Positions 42,293 through 53,186 of a stretch of DNA of 64,000 nucleotides are shown here, piece after piece. A program made the translations under genes and the position numbers. A model generated the notes under the pieces. The model did no database searches, was not told the DNA's origin, and saw nothing but the letters and a program-made list of their open reading frames with translations. Origin of the DNA: Gyromitra esculenta (taxonomy: Eukaryota > Ascomycota > Pezizomycetes > Pezizales > Discinaceae); the NCBI GenBank assembly GCA_038503075.1, contig JBCAML010000008.1, forward strand, positions 186,001 through 250,000, read 5' to 3'. Every line of letters starts with the position of its first letter. Within the stretch, counting starts at the first letter, position 1.

Positions 42293-45200
42293 TTATACAT
42301 ATTCTAAACGCAAGGAAAGAATACAAATGTGAAACAGCTTATGGCAGCTGTTGTGGGTAAAGACTGTGAAATTCGGCAATTGCTTCGCTGCATTGGCTAA
42401 TCCTCCTTCGTCGGCAGGTTCCCATGAGTTCTCATCTTCCGTATCCCACCCATTTGACGAAGTAGAACATCCAGCTAATCGTTCGTCGTCCCACTTTGGT
42501 TTCTCTCTTCTCGCTTTTGACGATGTATTCCACCTCGTACTCATTGTCACCTTCAATGTCGTCAGGCGGCGGTCGGTCTTGTTTTCGGGTTTCCCTGACG
42601 CTTGTCCGGTATGGCTCGAGCAAGGATACATGGAAGGTGGGGAATATCCTCCAGCGACCTCCTGTATCTAAAGTGCAAGCTCTAGTACCGACTCGTGTAA
42701 TCGGGAAGGGTCCGTATGACTTAGGGGCTAACTTTTCGTTGGACGCTTGGTTCTAATGTTTCTGGCGTCGAGCATTACTAAATCTCCGACCTTAAAGCGA
42801 TGGTTCCGTCTGTCGTTTCTTGTCAAAATATTTGGACATGTTTTCTGGCTTTGAGCGAGGTAGTGGCAAAATCGTTTACTTTCTGAAGCCAATGTGCGTA
42901 TAACTTTGACGCTGGATTCTTGACTTCGGTATCAATTGTCCAAGCTGTTCTGGGATGGAAACCATGATTGGCATAGAAGGGGCTGATTCCAGTGGCTGTG
43001 GATTCGGCATTGTTGTAAGCGAACTCCGCTAACGGTAGTAGGTCGTACCAGTCATCTTGGTCGGAGTTGACGAAGTTTCTGTGAGGCTTCCAGGACTTGA
43101 TTAACCCTTTCGGTTTGTCCGTCGGTCTCAGGATGGAATGCGGTAGATTTGCTGGACTTAATGTCTAGAAGTTTGCATAATGAGGTCCAGAATTCCCCTG
43201 TGAACTTAGCATCTCGGTCTGAAACAATTTCTTTCGGAAGCCCATGAAGTTTCCAAACTTTGTCAACAAAAGCCTTTGCCACATCACTTGCTGTAGCTCT
43301 TTCTATTAGTGGGATGAAGTGCGCCATCTTGGTAAACCTGTCAACTACTACACATATTTGGGTGAATCCTCTCGACTCGGGTAACTGGACGATGAAGTCT
43401 GTTGATATCGACATCCATGGAGCGTATGCCTCTAGCGGTTGCAGGAGTCCATATTTCTTATGACGCACGGATTTGTTATGTTGGCATGGATCGCATGAGC
43501 GGACGTAATCTGTAATCCACTCGGTCATATGAGGCCAGTAGAAGTTCCGCTGAACAAGTTCCGTGGTTTTGTCCATGCCAAAGTGCCCTGCTATCTTGGA
43601 GTCGTGTTCATTTTCTAAAATTCGTAGTCTTGATTTCATCATCGTTAGGGATTGTTAGCCTGTTTTTCCAATAGAGGAGTTCCTCCATCACTGTGTAGTG
43701 TTGTAGCCTCTTGATTTCGCTGCCAGCTTTAACTAAGTCTCGAATTTCCTTATAGTCTTTGTCAGACTCGACCTTCCTTTTAACCTGCTCCAAAAAGTCC
43801 GAATTAAATTTAAGGACTTGAAGCGCTTTGAGGGATGCTGATGAAATAAGTAGCTCCTCGTGTGTTGTATTAGGATTAAAATTATAATGGTGATGGTTGC
43901 CGTTTGAGTCCAGCTCGGTAAAGTGTAACAGGTCATCGTTTTGGTTTTGTACAATTGTGTTATCGTCTTTTCTATGAATTAAGGATATAACGATTGACTT
44001 ACTGGGACGGGCAGTCATAACGACATGGCCGCTTCGAACATGGCTTCTGTAGGCTGTGTTGTATCCCCTCCTTAGGACGATACTCCGGTCGTCTTGATAA
44101 TGCATCTGGCTTTCCTCCCGCTGATCCAGGTCGATATATGATTTTAAAGTCGAAAGACGATAAATATTCCGCCCATCTAGCCTGTCGTCGATTTAGGATC
44201 CTTGTCTCCTTCATGAAATATTCGAGATTTTTATGGTCCGTATAGACGATCGCTTGGTGCTTGCTTCCTTCTAGGTAATGTCGCCATTCCTTGAAGGCGG
44301 TTACTATCGCGAGTAGTTCTTTATCGTGCACCTCGTAGTTAAGTTCGGCTTTATTAAATTTTCTGGAATGGAATGCTACGGGATGTAGCTTGCTATCGAT
44401 GATCTGCGAGAGGACGCAACCTAGTGCATAGTCTGAGGCGTCGGTTTCTACCACAGTCTGTCGTTCCGGCGCAAAGTGACAAAGGATGGGTGCTGTCGTG
44501 AAGGCAACTTTTAGGTACTCGAAAGCTATCGCTTGACGGTCACCCCATTGGAATTTCTTGGGGTCCCCTTTGGTTAACTCGGTTAAGGGACTTGCAACTT
44601 GGGAGAAATTTTCGATGAACCGTCGGTAAAAATTGGCGAATCCAATGAATACCTGAACATCGCGTATGCTCTTCTTCGGGGTTTCCCATGAAAGGATTGA
44701 CTCAACCTTCTTCATTGACATAGACACGCCTTTGTCAGAATTATGTACCCTAAAAATTCAACTTCCCGCAAGTGAAAGTAGCTTTTCTTAATGGATACTG
44801 CCAAACCCTCGTCCTTCCAACCGCTGCAGGACTCTGGTAACCAAGGCCATGTTCTCGGCGGTTCTATTTATGGACGCATTATAAACTACGACCCTTTGGC
44901 CCGTAAATTCATGTGGAAAGACCTACGATCATATTCGTGTGTCGCGGAGCACCTTGATGCATAAGCCACAGGTTGCGCGCTGCTAGCGCAGGCATGACCG
45001 CGTACTCGAAATGACCATGATCCCGAAACGCTGTTTTCCACTCATCGCCTTCTTTGATACGGATCTGGTGAAAACCGTCTTTGAGGTCCAGTTTGGTAAA
45101 GATCGAAGCCCCATTGACTCTATCACGCAATTCGACATTAGCGGCAGTATCGGTTCTTTACTGTCACCTTGTTCAAGCCACGGTAATCTACGCATAGTCG

Positions 45201-46343
45201 TAGCCCTCCGTCTGGTTTCGGCGCGAATAATATGGGCGACCCAGCAGGTGACTTGCTTGGCCGTATCTTCCTTCGGCCACCATTTTGTCCAAGTACTTCC
45301 GGAGAATCTCAAGTTCTTTTTCCGAAAGTTTGTAGATTGACCCCACGGGGCGGTTGTCCCATGCTCGAGATCAATAGCATGATCGAATGGCCTTCGTTCT
45401 GGCAAGGATTCCTGGATGGGAGTGCCAAATAGACTGACAAATCGGTGGTATGCTCCCGGAGAGTCTTCAGAAGTTCAGTTTCTTCGTCATCGATTGCACG
45501 CACCATGCCAATTATTCGGCATTCTCGTCCAGGCCCAGCCATTCGTCATATTCGATATCGTTCTCGGTATTAAGAGGTGCAGTCGTCACAGAAGACTGGT
45601 TACAGCAACCAGGAGATTCGAACTTCCAGTTTGCGTGGTCGTAAGGGTTTTCCAACCGGTGACTCGTCAACCACCAACCCCCTGGCACTATCAAGTCTAA
45701 CCCAGCCTCGACTGGCCCAATCTCGCAAGATACATTAGATGTATGATTATTCCCTATGATCATAGTAATAGGGTTAGTAAAGGCTTGTCCCGCTCCAACC
45801 ACTTCTTCACCTGTCAAGTTTCTAATATTTAACGGGACGTCTCTTTGCACCGTTGGGACCGACCATTTCCAATCAAACAAAGGGGACAAGAGAAAAACAT
45901 TAGCTCCAGAATCTAGCAATACATTGACTACCACCTTCCTTCCATTGATTACCAATAGCGCTTGCCCTCGGGGCCGCTTGTATACGGTGGGTTCTGTATG
46001 TTGTTTTTTGTTGGACGATTCCGAAGAGTCGTCCTTCTTTCTTTTTCGTTTGTTTTTGTATTTTTCGGTCTCAAGGATTGAGACAATTCTTTCTTCGATT
46101 GCCAGGGTTTCGAATGTTTGGTTAACGTCTGCTACCTCCTGGCCCGCCGGTAGTCGACCTAGTGAAAATTCTCTGACATTTCTTCGTCAGAATTTGTATT
46201 TGCATAAAGATTTACAGGGGTCCTGGAGATCCGCCCTTTGGAGCGGTAACTCCGCTCACGGCCCCTTTTGCAGGTGGCGCTGTCGCGCCCTCGTCTTGGG
46301 CGCTAGCTTCAAACGCTTCTCTAATGCATCCCCAGCACTCTGC
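42293..46343 (-). pseudogene. Family C pol (PR-RT-RNase H-IN-chromodomain), frameshifted
   Basis: Readable in several frames. Protease is VVNVLLDSGANVFLLS (about 45900). RT has [21 protein letters not shown] (about 45080), then FEYAVMP followed by degenerate sequence where YxDD should be (VVYNASIN, about 44870). RNase H has VETDASDYALGCVLSQ, HDKELLAIVTAF and TDHKNLEYFMKE (44727-43999). Integrase has GHFGMDKTTELV...CDPCQ, STDFIVQLPES, SDRDAKFTGEFW and [15 protein letters not shown] (43642-43052). GPY/F and a chromodomain (EYEVEYIVKSEKR...FYFVKWVGYG...NSWEPADEG, 42623-42400) follow, with a shift inside the chromodomain. The lost catalytic loop means no active RT from this copy. Confidence 0.88.
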
Positions 46344-48272
46344 TCATTCTTTCGGCTTGACCCATTTTCGTTTACGACTGGCGCCGGCTTGCGCAGATGA
46401 TACCGTTCGGGGTTCCTTCATGTCGCACGTCTTCCAGTGACAGTCGGGCCGACCACACCTAGTGCAGTGTTTTGCCCGTCTGCGTCGGTCAACTAGGTCC
46501 TGACTTACCCCTTCATGAGCAGCCTTCCAACCCGAGGCATCTCCGGTGCTGTTAGTGGGGGGAGGGGCATCCTTTTTAGGGGTATCCTCCTTGACATTAC
46601 TTTTTGAGTCCTTCTTGACTCTGCTTTTGAACCCCTTTTCCCGACGTTCCTCCTGCTTTTTCTCCTCCTTTTTCCCACGACCATCCGTGGCTGGGAGACC
46701 TCTATTCTCCAGTTTCTGGTGATACAAATACTCCTCCCACAACCTTCCTCTTGATCGTAAGGCCTCCAGCCATTGCACATCATCGTCAAACGGACCACAA
46801 CCTACCATCAACTCTCGTATCTTGAGAGGGATCTTTGCTTCGACCTTCATTCTCCACAGTGTCCCAGCCATCCCAACCTTTATGTTTAGGTTGCTCATTT
46901 TGAGGATATATTCCTCAACGGTTGTGTAAGGTACACGATCCATGGCATATATGGCATCGCGTTTTTCGTCCGGAGAGCAGAATACTTCCTTCATCTTTAG
47001 TGAGAAGGTTGCCCAATAGGCGTACTCCGGTTCCTGGATTTGTCCTTCGGCTCCGTCCATCTTGTTGGTATACATAACAACGTATGGTCGAGCCTTATTT
47101 CCTTCACAACGGCTGGCGGCATAGTGGATTTTGTGTCGGTCGCTGGTCCAAAGCCACTCGTTCATCTCAAAATATACTTCGCAGCTTCGGATCCATGCCC
47201 TGAGATCCTGATTTGTGGCAGCAGTGAATTTTTCTGGTTCACCGATCGGGATCTTGTGGTGTCGTGATGACGGTGACGCTTGGGGGTACCTGTGATCAAT
47301 GGTGATTACCATTTCACCAGGGTTATTTGGGGGGGGTGGCGGTGGAGGAGCATTACTAGGTGCCCTCCGCCGCCGGTTCTCTCTTTCTCTTTTTCTGCTG
47401 GCCAGCCATCGATTGGTATCTTCGATGTTCTTCCTGGCCCTTTCTTCCTCCGAATCATCCGATGACGATCCGTCACCTGATCCAGGGGCGCCAGCACCAA
47501 CACGGTAATTGGGTCCATGTGGGGGCTGCCCACCATTACCCCCGTGTGCTCCGGAGGGTTCACCTCGTTCACTTTGGGCTGGTTCCTTTCCTTTCTCGCT
47601 TCTAGTGGGAGGTAGTTGGGGTGCATGAATAGAGCCACTGAGGCCTGCTTCTGATCGGGCTGGTAGTTCTGACTGAGCACGAATATGTTGAGTGATCTGA
47701 CTGAGTAACACTCCCTGATCGTTAAGCTGACTTCGTTGTCTTTGCATTTCTCCTACTGTTTCCCCCACTATAGCTTCGACTACCGTTTCCACCCTTCCAA
47801 TGCGCTGGTGTGCCTCATGTCCTTGCTGTTGCAGGGCCAGGCCAATGTTATTACCAAGACCGTGAACCAGTACCTCGATACGGGCGAGTTCTTCGGCCGA
47901 GAACTCCTGTTGGTCTGCCATGCGCTGCTGGATATGGGTTAGGCTTAGATATTGAGTTTGAGCCTGTGAGTTAAGTTGGTTTAGGGCAACGGTGTTTCCT
48001 GCCTGAGCCTCTTCTTGCCTTAGTACAACGTGTCTAAAGGCTTCGTTTAGCGTAAGCATGAGATTATCACGCTGTGCATGAACATCCTCAATTTGAGCAC
48101 TGCTCCGTAGGAATTGCGGATGAGGCGTGAAGTGTTTTGGAATGAAGGGCTTAGGAGCGGGTGTGAGATGGGTAGTTCTTCGACGGGCCAAGGAGTTCCT
48201 CGAAGAGTGTCTCGAGATGGGATCCTCAGAACCGTCAGACATGTCTGTATCCATCACAAATACGTCCGCCAT
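46344..48272 (-). CDS. gag: Family C Gag (642 aa)
   Basis: ATG at 48272, stop at 46344, open throughout. A Ser/Arg-rich start leads to a Gln-rich coiled-coil region (NQLNSQAQTQYLSLTHIQQR), a Gly/Pro/Arg low-complexity middle with RRRRAPSNAPPPPPPPNNPG, and the capsid-like core (EPEKFTAATNQDLRAWIRS, YEYAYWATFSLKMKEVF-like). A Lys/Glu-rich stretch and the zinc knuckle CTRCGRPDCHWKTC follow. That knuckle has Cys where the usual C-x2-C-x4-H-x4-C has His, with His one residue later. The protein ends basic (SRKRKWVKPKE). No similarity to family A/B Gag beyond the domain plan. Confidence 0.88.
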   Translation of the reverse strand: MADVFVMDTDMSDGSEDPISRHSSRNSLARRRTTHLTPAPKPFIPKHFTPHPQFLRSSAQIEDVHAQRDNLMLTLNEAFRHVVLRQEEAQAGNTVALNQLNSQAQTQYLSLTHIQQRMADQQEFSAEELARIEVLVHGLGNNIGLALQQQGHEAHQRIGRVETVVEAIVGETVGEMQRQRSQLNDQGVLLSQITQHIRAQSELPARSEAGLSGSIHAPQLPPTRSEKGKEPAQSERGEPSGAHGGNGGQPPHGPNYRVGAGAPGSGDGSSSDDSEEERARKNIEDTNRWLASRKRERENRRRRAPSNAPPPPPPPNNPGEMVITIDHRYPQASPSSRHHKIPIGEPEKFTAATNQDLRAWIRSCEVYFEMNEWLWTSDRHKIHYAASRCEGNKARPYVVMYTNKMDGAEGQIQEPEYAYWATFSLKMKEVFCSPDEKRDAIYAMDRVPYTTVEEYILKMSNLNIKVGMAGTLWRMKVEAKIPLKIRELMVGCGPFDDDVQWLEALRSRGRLWEEYLYHQKLENRGLPATDGRGKKEEKKQEERREKGFKSRVKKDSKSNVKEDTPKKDAPPPTNSTGDASGWKAAHEGVSQDLVDRRRRAKHCTRCGRPDCHWKTCDMKEPRTVSSAQAGASRKRKWVKPKE

Positions 48273-48290
48273 TATAGTTGAATAACCAAA

Positions 48291-48314
48291 GTATTGATAT
48301 GCCTATCAATATAC
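48291..48314 (-). promoter_or_regulatory. Family C putative primer site, palindromic
   Basis: After the 5' LTR the sense strand begins GTATATTGATAGGC and continues as a palindrome (TATTGATA...TATCAATA). It lacks TGG. ATATTGATA is complementary to TATCAATAT in the LTR (48632-48624 in sense), so self-priming is possible, though the words are AT-rich. Confidence 0.4.
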
Positions 48315-49042
48315 TGTAAGACCGGTACTTCTTACCGCACAGGAAATCTCCAAGAAGCTTTAGATAACAATCTAGACGCTATAACCTGCCCGGTTGCTAT
48401 CCGCAACACAATACACAGGCGCAAGTCCTAACTGCTTCTTATGAACCGCTAAAAGATAACCGTAGGGTTCAAAGTAGGGATCGAGCAAAGTTCCGTGAAG
48501 AACTTCCAATAGTAAGGTTTTAATAACTAACGCTGAAGGGCCAAGGCCTTGCTAAGCGAGATAAAAGTAATTCACAAGTAAAAGAGTAAATTGCACGGAA
48601 GTAATTTTGCTAGAAACAATATAATATTGATAAGGCTCGTTCTTCGTCGCTAATGATCAGGAAGAAGACCCTTCTCAACGGTAGAACACTGGACTACTTA
48701 TAGTAGTCAAGCGTCGAATACAAAGGCTATGTAATAACATGAACTAACATGAAGAAATCCCATAGACCCTGAACGCTTTCCTTCGCTCCTACCCCTCTCA
48801 TTATCGTATGGCGTGATTGTCGGAATTAACCGGCGACGCAACGTATAAGCGAATCAGGGAAGTGTCGATCGAAAGAGTCGGCCATTGATGACACAAGGAA
48901 ACCAAACATCCAATCCGAATCTTATTAATAATCAACCAAGATTAATAATAACCGACATGGTCGGGAATTGAACGCTAGTCCATATGTGTGCATCGTAAGT
49001 GAACTCAAGTCATAACCAACTAAGCTACCAATAGGTATAACA
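48315..49042 (-). repeat. Family C 5' LTR (728 bp)
   Basis: Same ends and layout as the 3' copy. Few substitutions, among them changes in the A/B-box segment. Confidence 0.93.
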
Positions 49043-50603
49043 GGGGAAGCCAGAATGGAAAATCCAAGTATAAATCGCCGGTAGAAATTAGCGAAACCTA
49101 GGAAAGCTTGGACATCTTTAACACTTCTGGGGGTTCCCCATTCTCGGATGGCCTTTAATTTCTCTTCGTCCATCTTGATGCCATCGGGGGTCAGAATTAG
49201 GCCTAGGTACTTTGTGGTTTGTACCTCGAATTCACATTTTTCCGGTTTCAATAGTATATCATTATCCCTCAGAGTTTGAAGCACTTTTCGAACATGAGTT
49301 TGATGCTCAGCAAAGGTGTCACTATAGATCAGGATATTGTCGAGGTAGGCAGTACAGAAGATATCAAGATATTCTTTAAGGCAATCGTTCACGAAGCGTT
49401 GAAATGTTCCCTGGGCATTGGTTAGACCGAAGAGCATAACCTGGTATTTGTACAACCCATAACGGGTGCGAAAGGCTGTTTTCCACTCGTCTCCTTTTGC
49501 TATACGTACTTGGTGATATCCATCACGGAGATCCAACTTAGTATACCATCGTGCTTTCGCAAGTTGATCAAGGGTTTCTCGAATGAGGGGAGAGGTATAG
49601 CGATCCTTGACGGTGATAGCGTTAAGACCTCGGTAATCCACACAGAGTCGTAGCGAGCCGTCAGCTTTCTTAACAAACAGGACAAGAGATCCAGCAGGAG
49701 AGGAACTAGCGCGAATAAATCCCTTCTCAAGATTGTCCTCGATATACTTCTTCAGGACTATCAGCTCTTCTCGGGACATTCCATAAAGGGGTCCGAAAGG
49801 GGCATCCTTTCCTTCCATTAGTTGTATTTTATGATCATACGAGCGGCGTGGGAGGAGTCCTTGAGCTTTTTCTTTATCGAACATATCCAGGAATTCATGA
49901 TATTCTGTAGGGATTCTCGCTTTCTATGCCTCTTTGGTTGTCTTGCCGTCGATGATCTTGTTAATCTCATACAGTGACATAGCATAGGCCTGGGAGGTAT
50001 GTTTTCAGGTGAGAGTCCTGAAACTAGCGGCTTTGATAAAGGATAGATTCACTTTGGGAGGAGTTGCAATCGAGGGGGTGACGACGGTAGTGAAATGGGG
50101 GGTGCAATGGGTGGTGCAGAGTTTAGAATTAAACTCAATGCGTTTTTGAGCGAAGTGGAGTTGAACATCATGATGGTTCATCCATGGGATTCCTAGAACG
50201 AGGGGGTAATGTCCTAGTCGGGTGACGAAGCAGGGGGCTTGTTCCTGATGTTGTTGAATAGAGAGGTTGATATTAGCGATATGGGTGATATCTCCTGACG
50301 AAACTGGACGGCCGTCAATCACTTCTAGTTGTCGAGGATTTTTTAGAGAAAGAAGAGGCAAGGAGTGGTGACTCGCAAAGTCTTTATCAATGAAAGCGAA
50401 TCCTGAGGCTCCAGTGTCCAATAGTGCGTGAGTTTTTATAATTTTATTATTATGGGAAATGTTACATGAAATAATGAAATGTTCCCCATCTAATTGATCC
50501 TCCACGCACATATCCAACACTGAAAAACCCGAAATAGAAAAAGCCGACAAAGGTAAAGAAATGGGAACCAAGTCTGGGTCACTGTTCAGCCTTGGTTGGA
50601 CTA
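49043..50603 (-). pseudogene. E0 pol piece: protease and reverse transcriptase
   Basis: Minus frame from the frameshift site gives VPISLPLSAFSISGFSV, protease LLDTGASGFAFIDKDF, then RT up to FLGFANFYRRFILGF at the family C junction. Two stops (TGA near 50007; TAG near 49926 where relatives have Trp or Lys codons) break it. The RT catalytic motif reads YLDNILIYSD, so the second Asp of YLDD has become Asn (a G-to-A change). Confidence 0.85.
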
Positions 50604-50610
50604 GTTTAAA
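50566..50610 (-). promoter_or_regulatory. E0 gag-pol -1 frameshift signal
   Basis: Sense T_TTA_AAC (50610-50604), stop TAG (50603-50601), spacer to 50598, stem arms AACCAAG (50597-50591) and CTTGGTT (50572-50566). The stem differs from the E3/E4 stem but still pairs. Confidence 0.8.
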
Positions 50611-52307
50611 GACTCGTTGAAGGAGTCTGCTGATTCTAACGCAAAAAACTGAGGAGGAAGAGGTGGTGGTGGAAGGGAGGAGGCAGCGGGTGTACGGGGG
50701 GCAGGTGGTGCGGTGAGGGCTCCCCTCATAGCGGGTTTTTTAGGAGCCGAGGGGCAGTTGGCGTATGAATGATCTGGAGCTGCACAAAACATGCACTTTC
50801 CAGTGGAGTGGCGCCACTGCTTCTCTTCCTTTCACAGATTAACTAGACTGACGGGTTAGGGTTCGGGTACTAAAGGTTGTAACGGGTGATGGGTTTCATA
50901 ATGTCTTTGTTGTTCGGTTAGGTTTCGGTAATGAGTCATGGGATGATAAAACAGGGTATTTAAAGGAAGGATTTTGGTTGCTTTGTATTCTTTCTCTTCT
51001 TTCCTTAAGCAACGTTCTCGTTTCACTTCTTTTGTATCAAAGTTATAACCTCACTTCGATTCTACTTCAGAATCCTCGCTGTCGCTGTGAACCACCGCCG
51101 ATACTTCGCCTTGAAGTATATCCATCATAGGACCTGTAGAAAACCCTGCACTCTTTGAATGTGTTGATATCTCGCTTAAGTAGCACTGCTCACCTCCGGG
51201 GATACCGAAGGGCTTAAACAAGGGACTCAACCGTGAGACTTCCTCCGACAGCTTTCTTCTTCCATTAATCATTGTATACTGTTGATCTTGGGGGGGGCGA
51301 GAGGTGTTACTGTTGCGGCCGAACGATAGGTCCATAGGAGCTAGTCCTCCTGGGGTAAAGGAGGAGGCAGGGGTGAAGGCGGCGGGAGCACTGAATTGGC
51401 CCATGCCGTCGCAAGTATTTCCTTGCTTCTCTGCTTTACGGGCTCGGATGCGGTTATCTAGTTGAGTGAGAGTGGGGATCATTTCCTGAAGGTTGGCTGG
51501 GGCGATGGGTGCGAACACCATAGCTTCCTTTAGTTCCTTCGACATTCCGTGTTCCAGTGCGTCCATCTTGGAGTTTTCATCAAAGTTTAACTGTCCCATG
51601 ATCCTCTGAAAGTCAGCTAGATAAGCTGAAAGATCGCGTTTACCTTGACGGAGCTGGTGGAGTTCTCGTTGAGCGGTGCCGGTTGGGTCTGGATCTCCAA
51701 AGGCGGTTTCTAGGGCGGTGATAAGTTGTTCCGCGCTAGTCCAGGTAGTAAGGCTGGAGGGGAGAACAGTATGGCAAACCTGCTCCAGTGCTGCTCCTTC
51801 TAGCCGATTGATGGTATAGAGGATCATTGTAGTTTCGTTTTTGAAGCGGTCTCGGTTAACGGTTAACTTGGAGCGCAGTTGGAGGATGAAGCCAGGAAAC
51901 TTAGTCCTGGATCCGTCAAATTTTTCTGGGTCCAGCATACGCTCTGAACGGTGAGAATTCGTCGGTGGAGGTGGGGTAGCAGTGAGGTTGGGTGGAGCGG
52001 GGGGCGCTTGAGCGGTCGACCGGGCTTCATTTCGTTTTTGTCGTAGCCGAGCGATTAGACTAGCGGCTTCTGTGACTCGTTGATCTTGTTCCGTGGCATG
52101 TTGGAGGGCATTATCAGTTTGGATTTGAGCGGTGTTGAGTTTTACCTCATTTTCTCGCTCGCTTTCCTGCAAAACATCGATTTGGTCCTTTAAGGCTTGG
52201 TTGAGGTCCCTTAGTTCATTGTAGAGTTCTGCTGGGTCGTCTCTATAGGCTTGGGCGAAGGCTTCCCTGGTGGGGAAGCGTTTTACAGCGACCGCGGTTC
52301 CCTCCAT
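50601..52307 (-). pseudogene. E0 gag, split by a solo LTR
   Basis: Minus-strand gag in two parts, 52307-51239 and 50829-50601. MEGTAVAVKRFPTREAF, the coiled coil, LDPEKFDGSRTKFPGF and FGDPDPTGTA lie in the first; the CCHC knuckle (CMFCAAPDHSYANC) and the NESLN end lie in the second. The interrupting LTR is at 50830-51238 with CTTCC duplications. An in-frame ATG further up (52376) exists but sits in the leader. Confidence 0.85.
50830..51238 (+). repeat. Solo family A LTR, sense plus, in E0 gag
   Basis: TTTCACAG...CCGTGAGA, 409 bp, flanked by CTTCC on both sides (50825-50829, 51239-51243). Its U5 hairpin has a compensated stem change (51193-51211). Confidence 0.9.
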
Positions 52308-52369
52308 GCCGAAGTGAGTGAGGGTAGATGTACTTTGTGGTGGTCGAGGGGTAGAAGGTGTAGATGTTG

Positions 52370-52381
52370 GAAGCAACGTAA
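52370..52381 (-). promoter_or_regulatory. E0 primer-binding site, self-priming type
   Basis: Sense TTACGTTGCTTC next to the 5' LTR, same as in E1 and E4. Confidence 0.65.
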
Positions 52382-53186
52382 TCTCACGGTTGAGCCTCGA
52401 GTTACGCCCTTCAGTATCCCTGAAGGTGGACAGTGCTACTTAAGCGGGAAACCAATACGTTCGAAGAGTGCAATGTTTTCTACAGGTCCTACGAGGAGTA
52501 TACTTCAAGGCGAAGTATCGTCTCACGGTTTGACCTTTGTTTAAGCCCTTCAGTATCCCTGAAGGTGAGCAGAGCTACTTAAACGAAAGGTCAAGCGATA
52601 TGGTATACGAGGTTTCTACAGGTCCTACGGGGTCTAACTCCAGGCGAGCTAAGTAGAAGGGTTTTCACAGTGACAGCGACAGCGAGGATTCTGAGGTAGA
52701 ATCGAGGTAGTATTTAGACTGATACAGCAGAAGTAAGGTAAGAACGTTGCTCAAAGAAAAAAGAGAAAAGAATACAAAACGACCAAAATCCTTCCCTTAA
52801 ATACCCAGCTTTATCATCCCATAACTCAGTACCGAAGCCTAACCGAACAACAAAAACATTGTAAAACCCATCACCCGTTACGACCTCTAATACCCGAACC
52901 CTAACCCATCAATCCGTGAAATATCGGCGATGATTCACAGTGGCAGCGAAGATTCTAAGGTAGAACCGAAGTAGAATTATAACCAATACAGCAGAAGTGA
53001 AACGAGAACGTTGCTTAAAGAAAGAAAACACAATAACGACAGAAATTCATCTCTTAAATACCACACTTTAATCTTCCCATGACTCATACCCGAACATAAC
53101 CGAACAACAAAGAAATTATAAATCGAACCGAAACCATTATAACTAATCCTATATCCTTGACCCATTATCCGGTTTCATCCATGAAA
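52382..53186 (-). repeat. E0 5' LTR, interrupted by a solo LTR
   Basis: Own pieces 52382-52520 and 52922-53186 (TCTCACGG...CATGAAA) join across a solo family A LTR with TATCG duplications. The right end abuts plus-sense E5a pol without a repeat of the left flank. Confidence 0.87.
52521..52921 (-). repeat. Solo family A LTR within the E0 5' LTR
   Basis: TCTCACGG...CCGTGAAA, 401 bp, with perfect TATCG duplications (52516-52520, 52922-52926): an LTR nested in an LTR. Confidence 0.92.

Larger units (their letters stand above)
41399..49042 (-). mobile_element. Family C Ty3/gypsy chromovirus, full length but coding-dead
   Basis: LTRs 41399-42127 and 48315-49042 (729 and 728 bp, differing at only a dozen or so positions by eye) have ordinary TG...CA ends. 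Polypurine tract AGGAGGGGGATAC adjoins the 3' LTR. The internal region holds an open 642-codon gag and a pol broken by several frameshifts. Flanks (GGGAAA left, GGGGAA right) look like a slightly altered 5-bp duplication in E0 pol. Its Pol is clearly of a different lineage from families A and B. Confidence 0.93.
25928..53186 (-). mobile_element. E0: family A Ty3/gypsy chromovirus, heavily interrupted
   Basis: This is the outer host of the nest. Its own pieces, minus sense, in plus coordinates: 3' LTR 25928-26352; chromodomain end 26353-26586; pol 38244-38748, 39160-39356, 39776-39981, 40395-41398 and 49043-50600; gag 50601-50829 and 51239-52307; 5' LTR 52382-52520 plus 52922-53186. Between these lie E1, the family C element and five solo LTRs. 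Rejoining across each insertion keeps the Pol order (PR, RT, RNase H, IN, GPY/F, chromodomain), so it was one copy. Flanking 5-mers differ (CCTGC left, ATAGC right), so no target duplication supports the two ends together. Confidence 0.85.
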
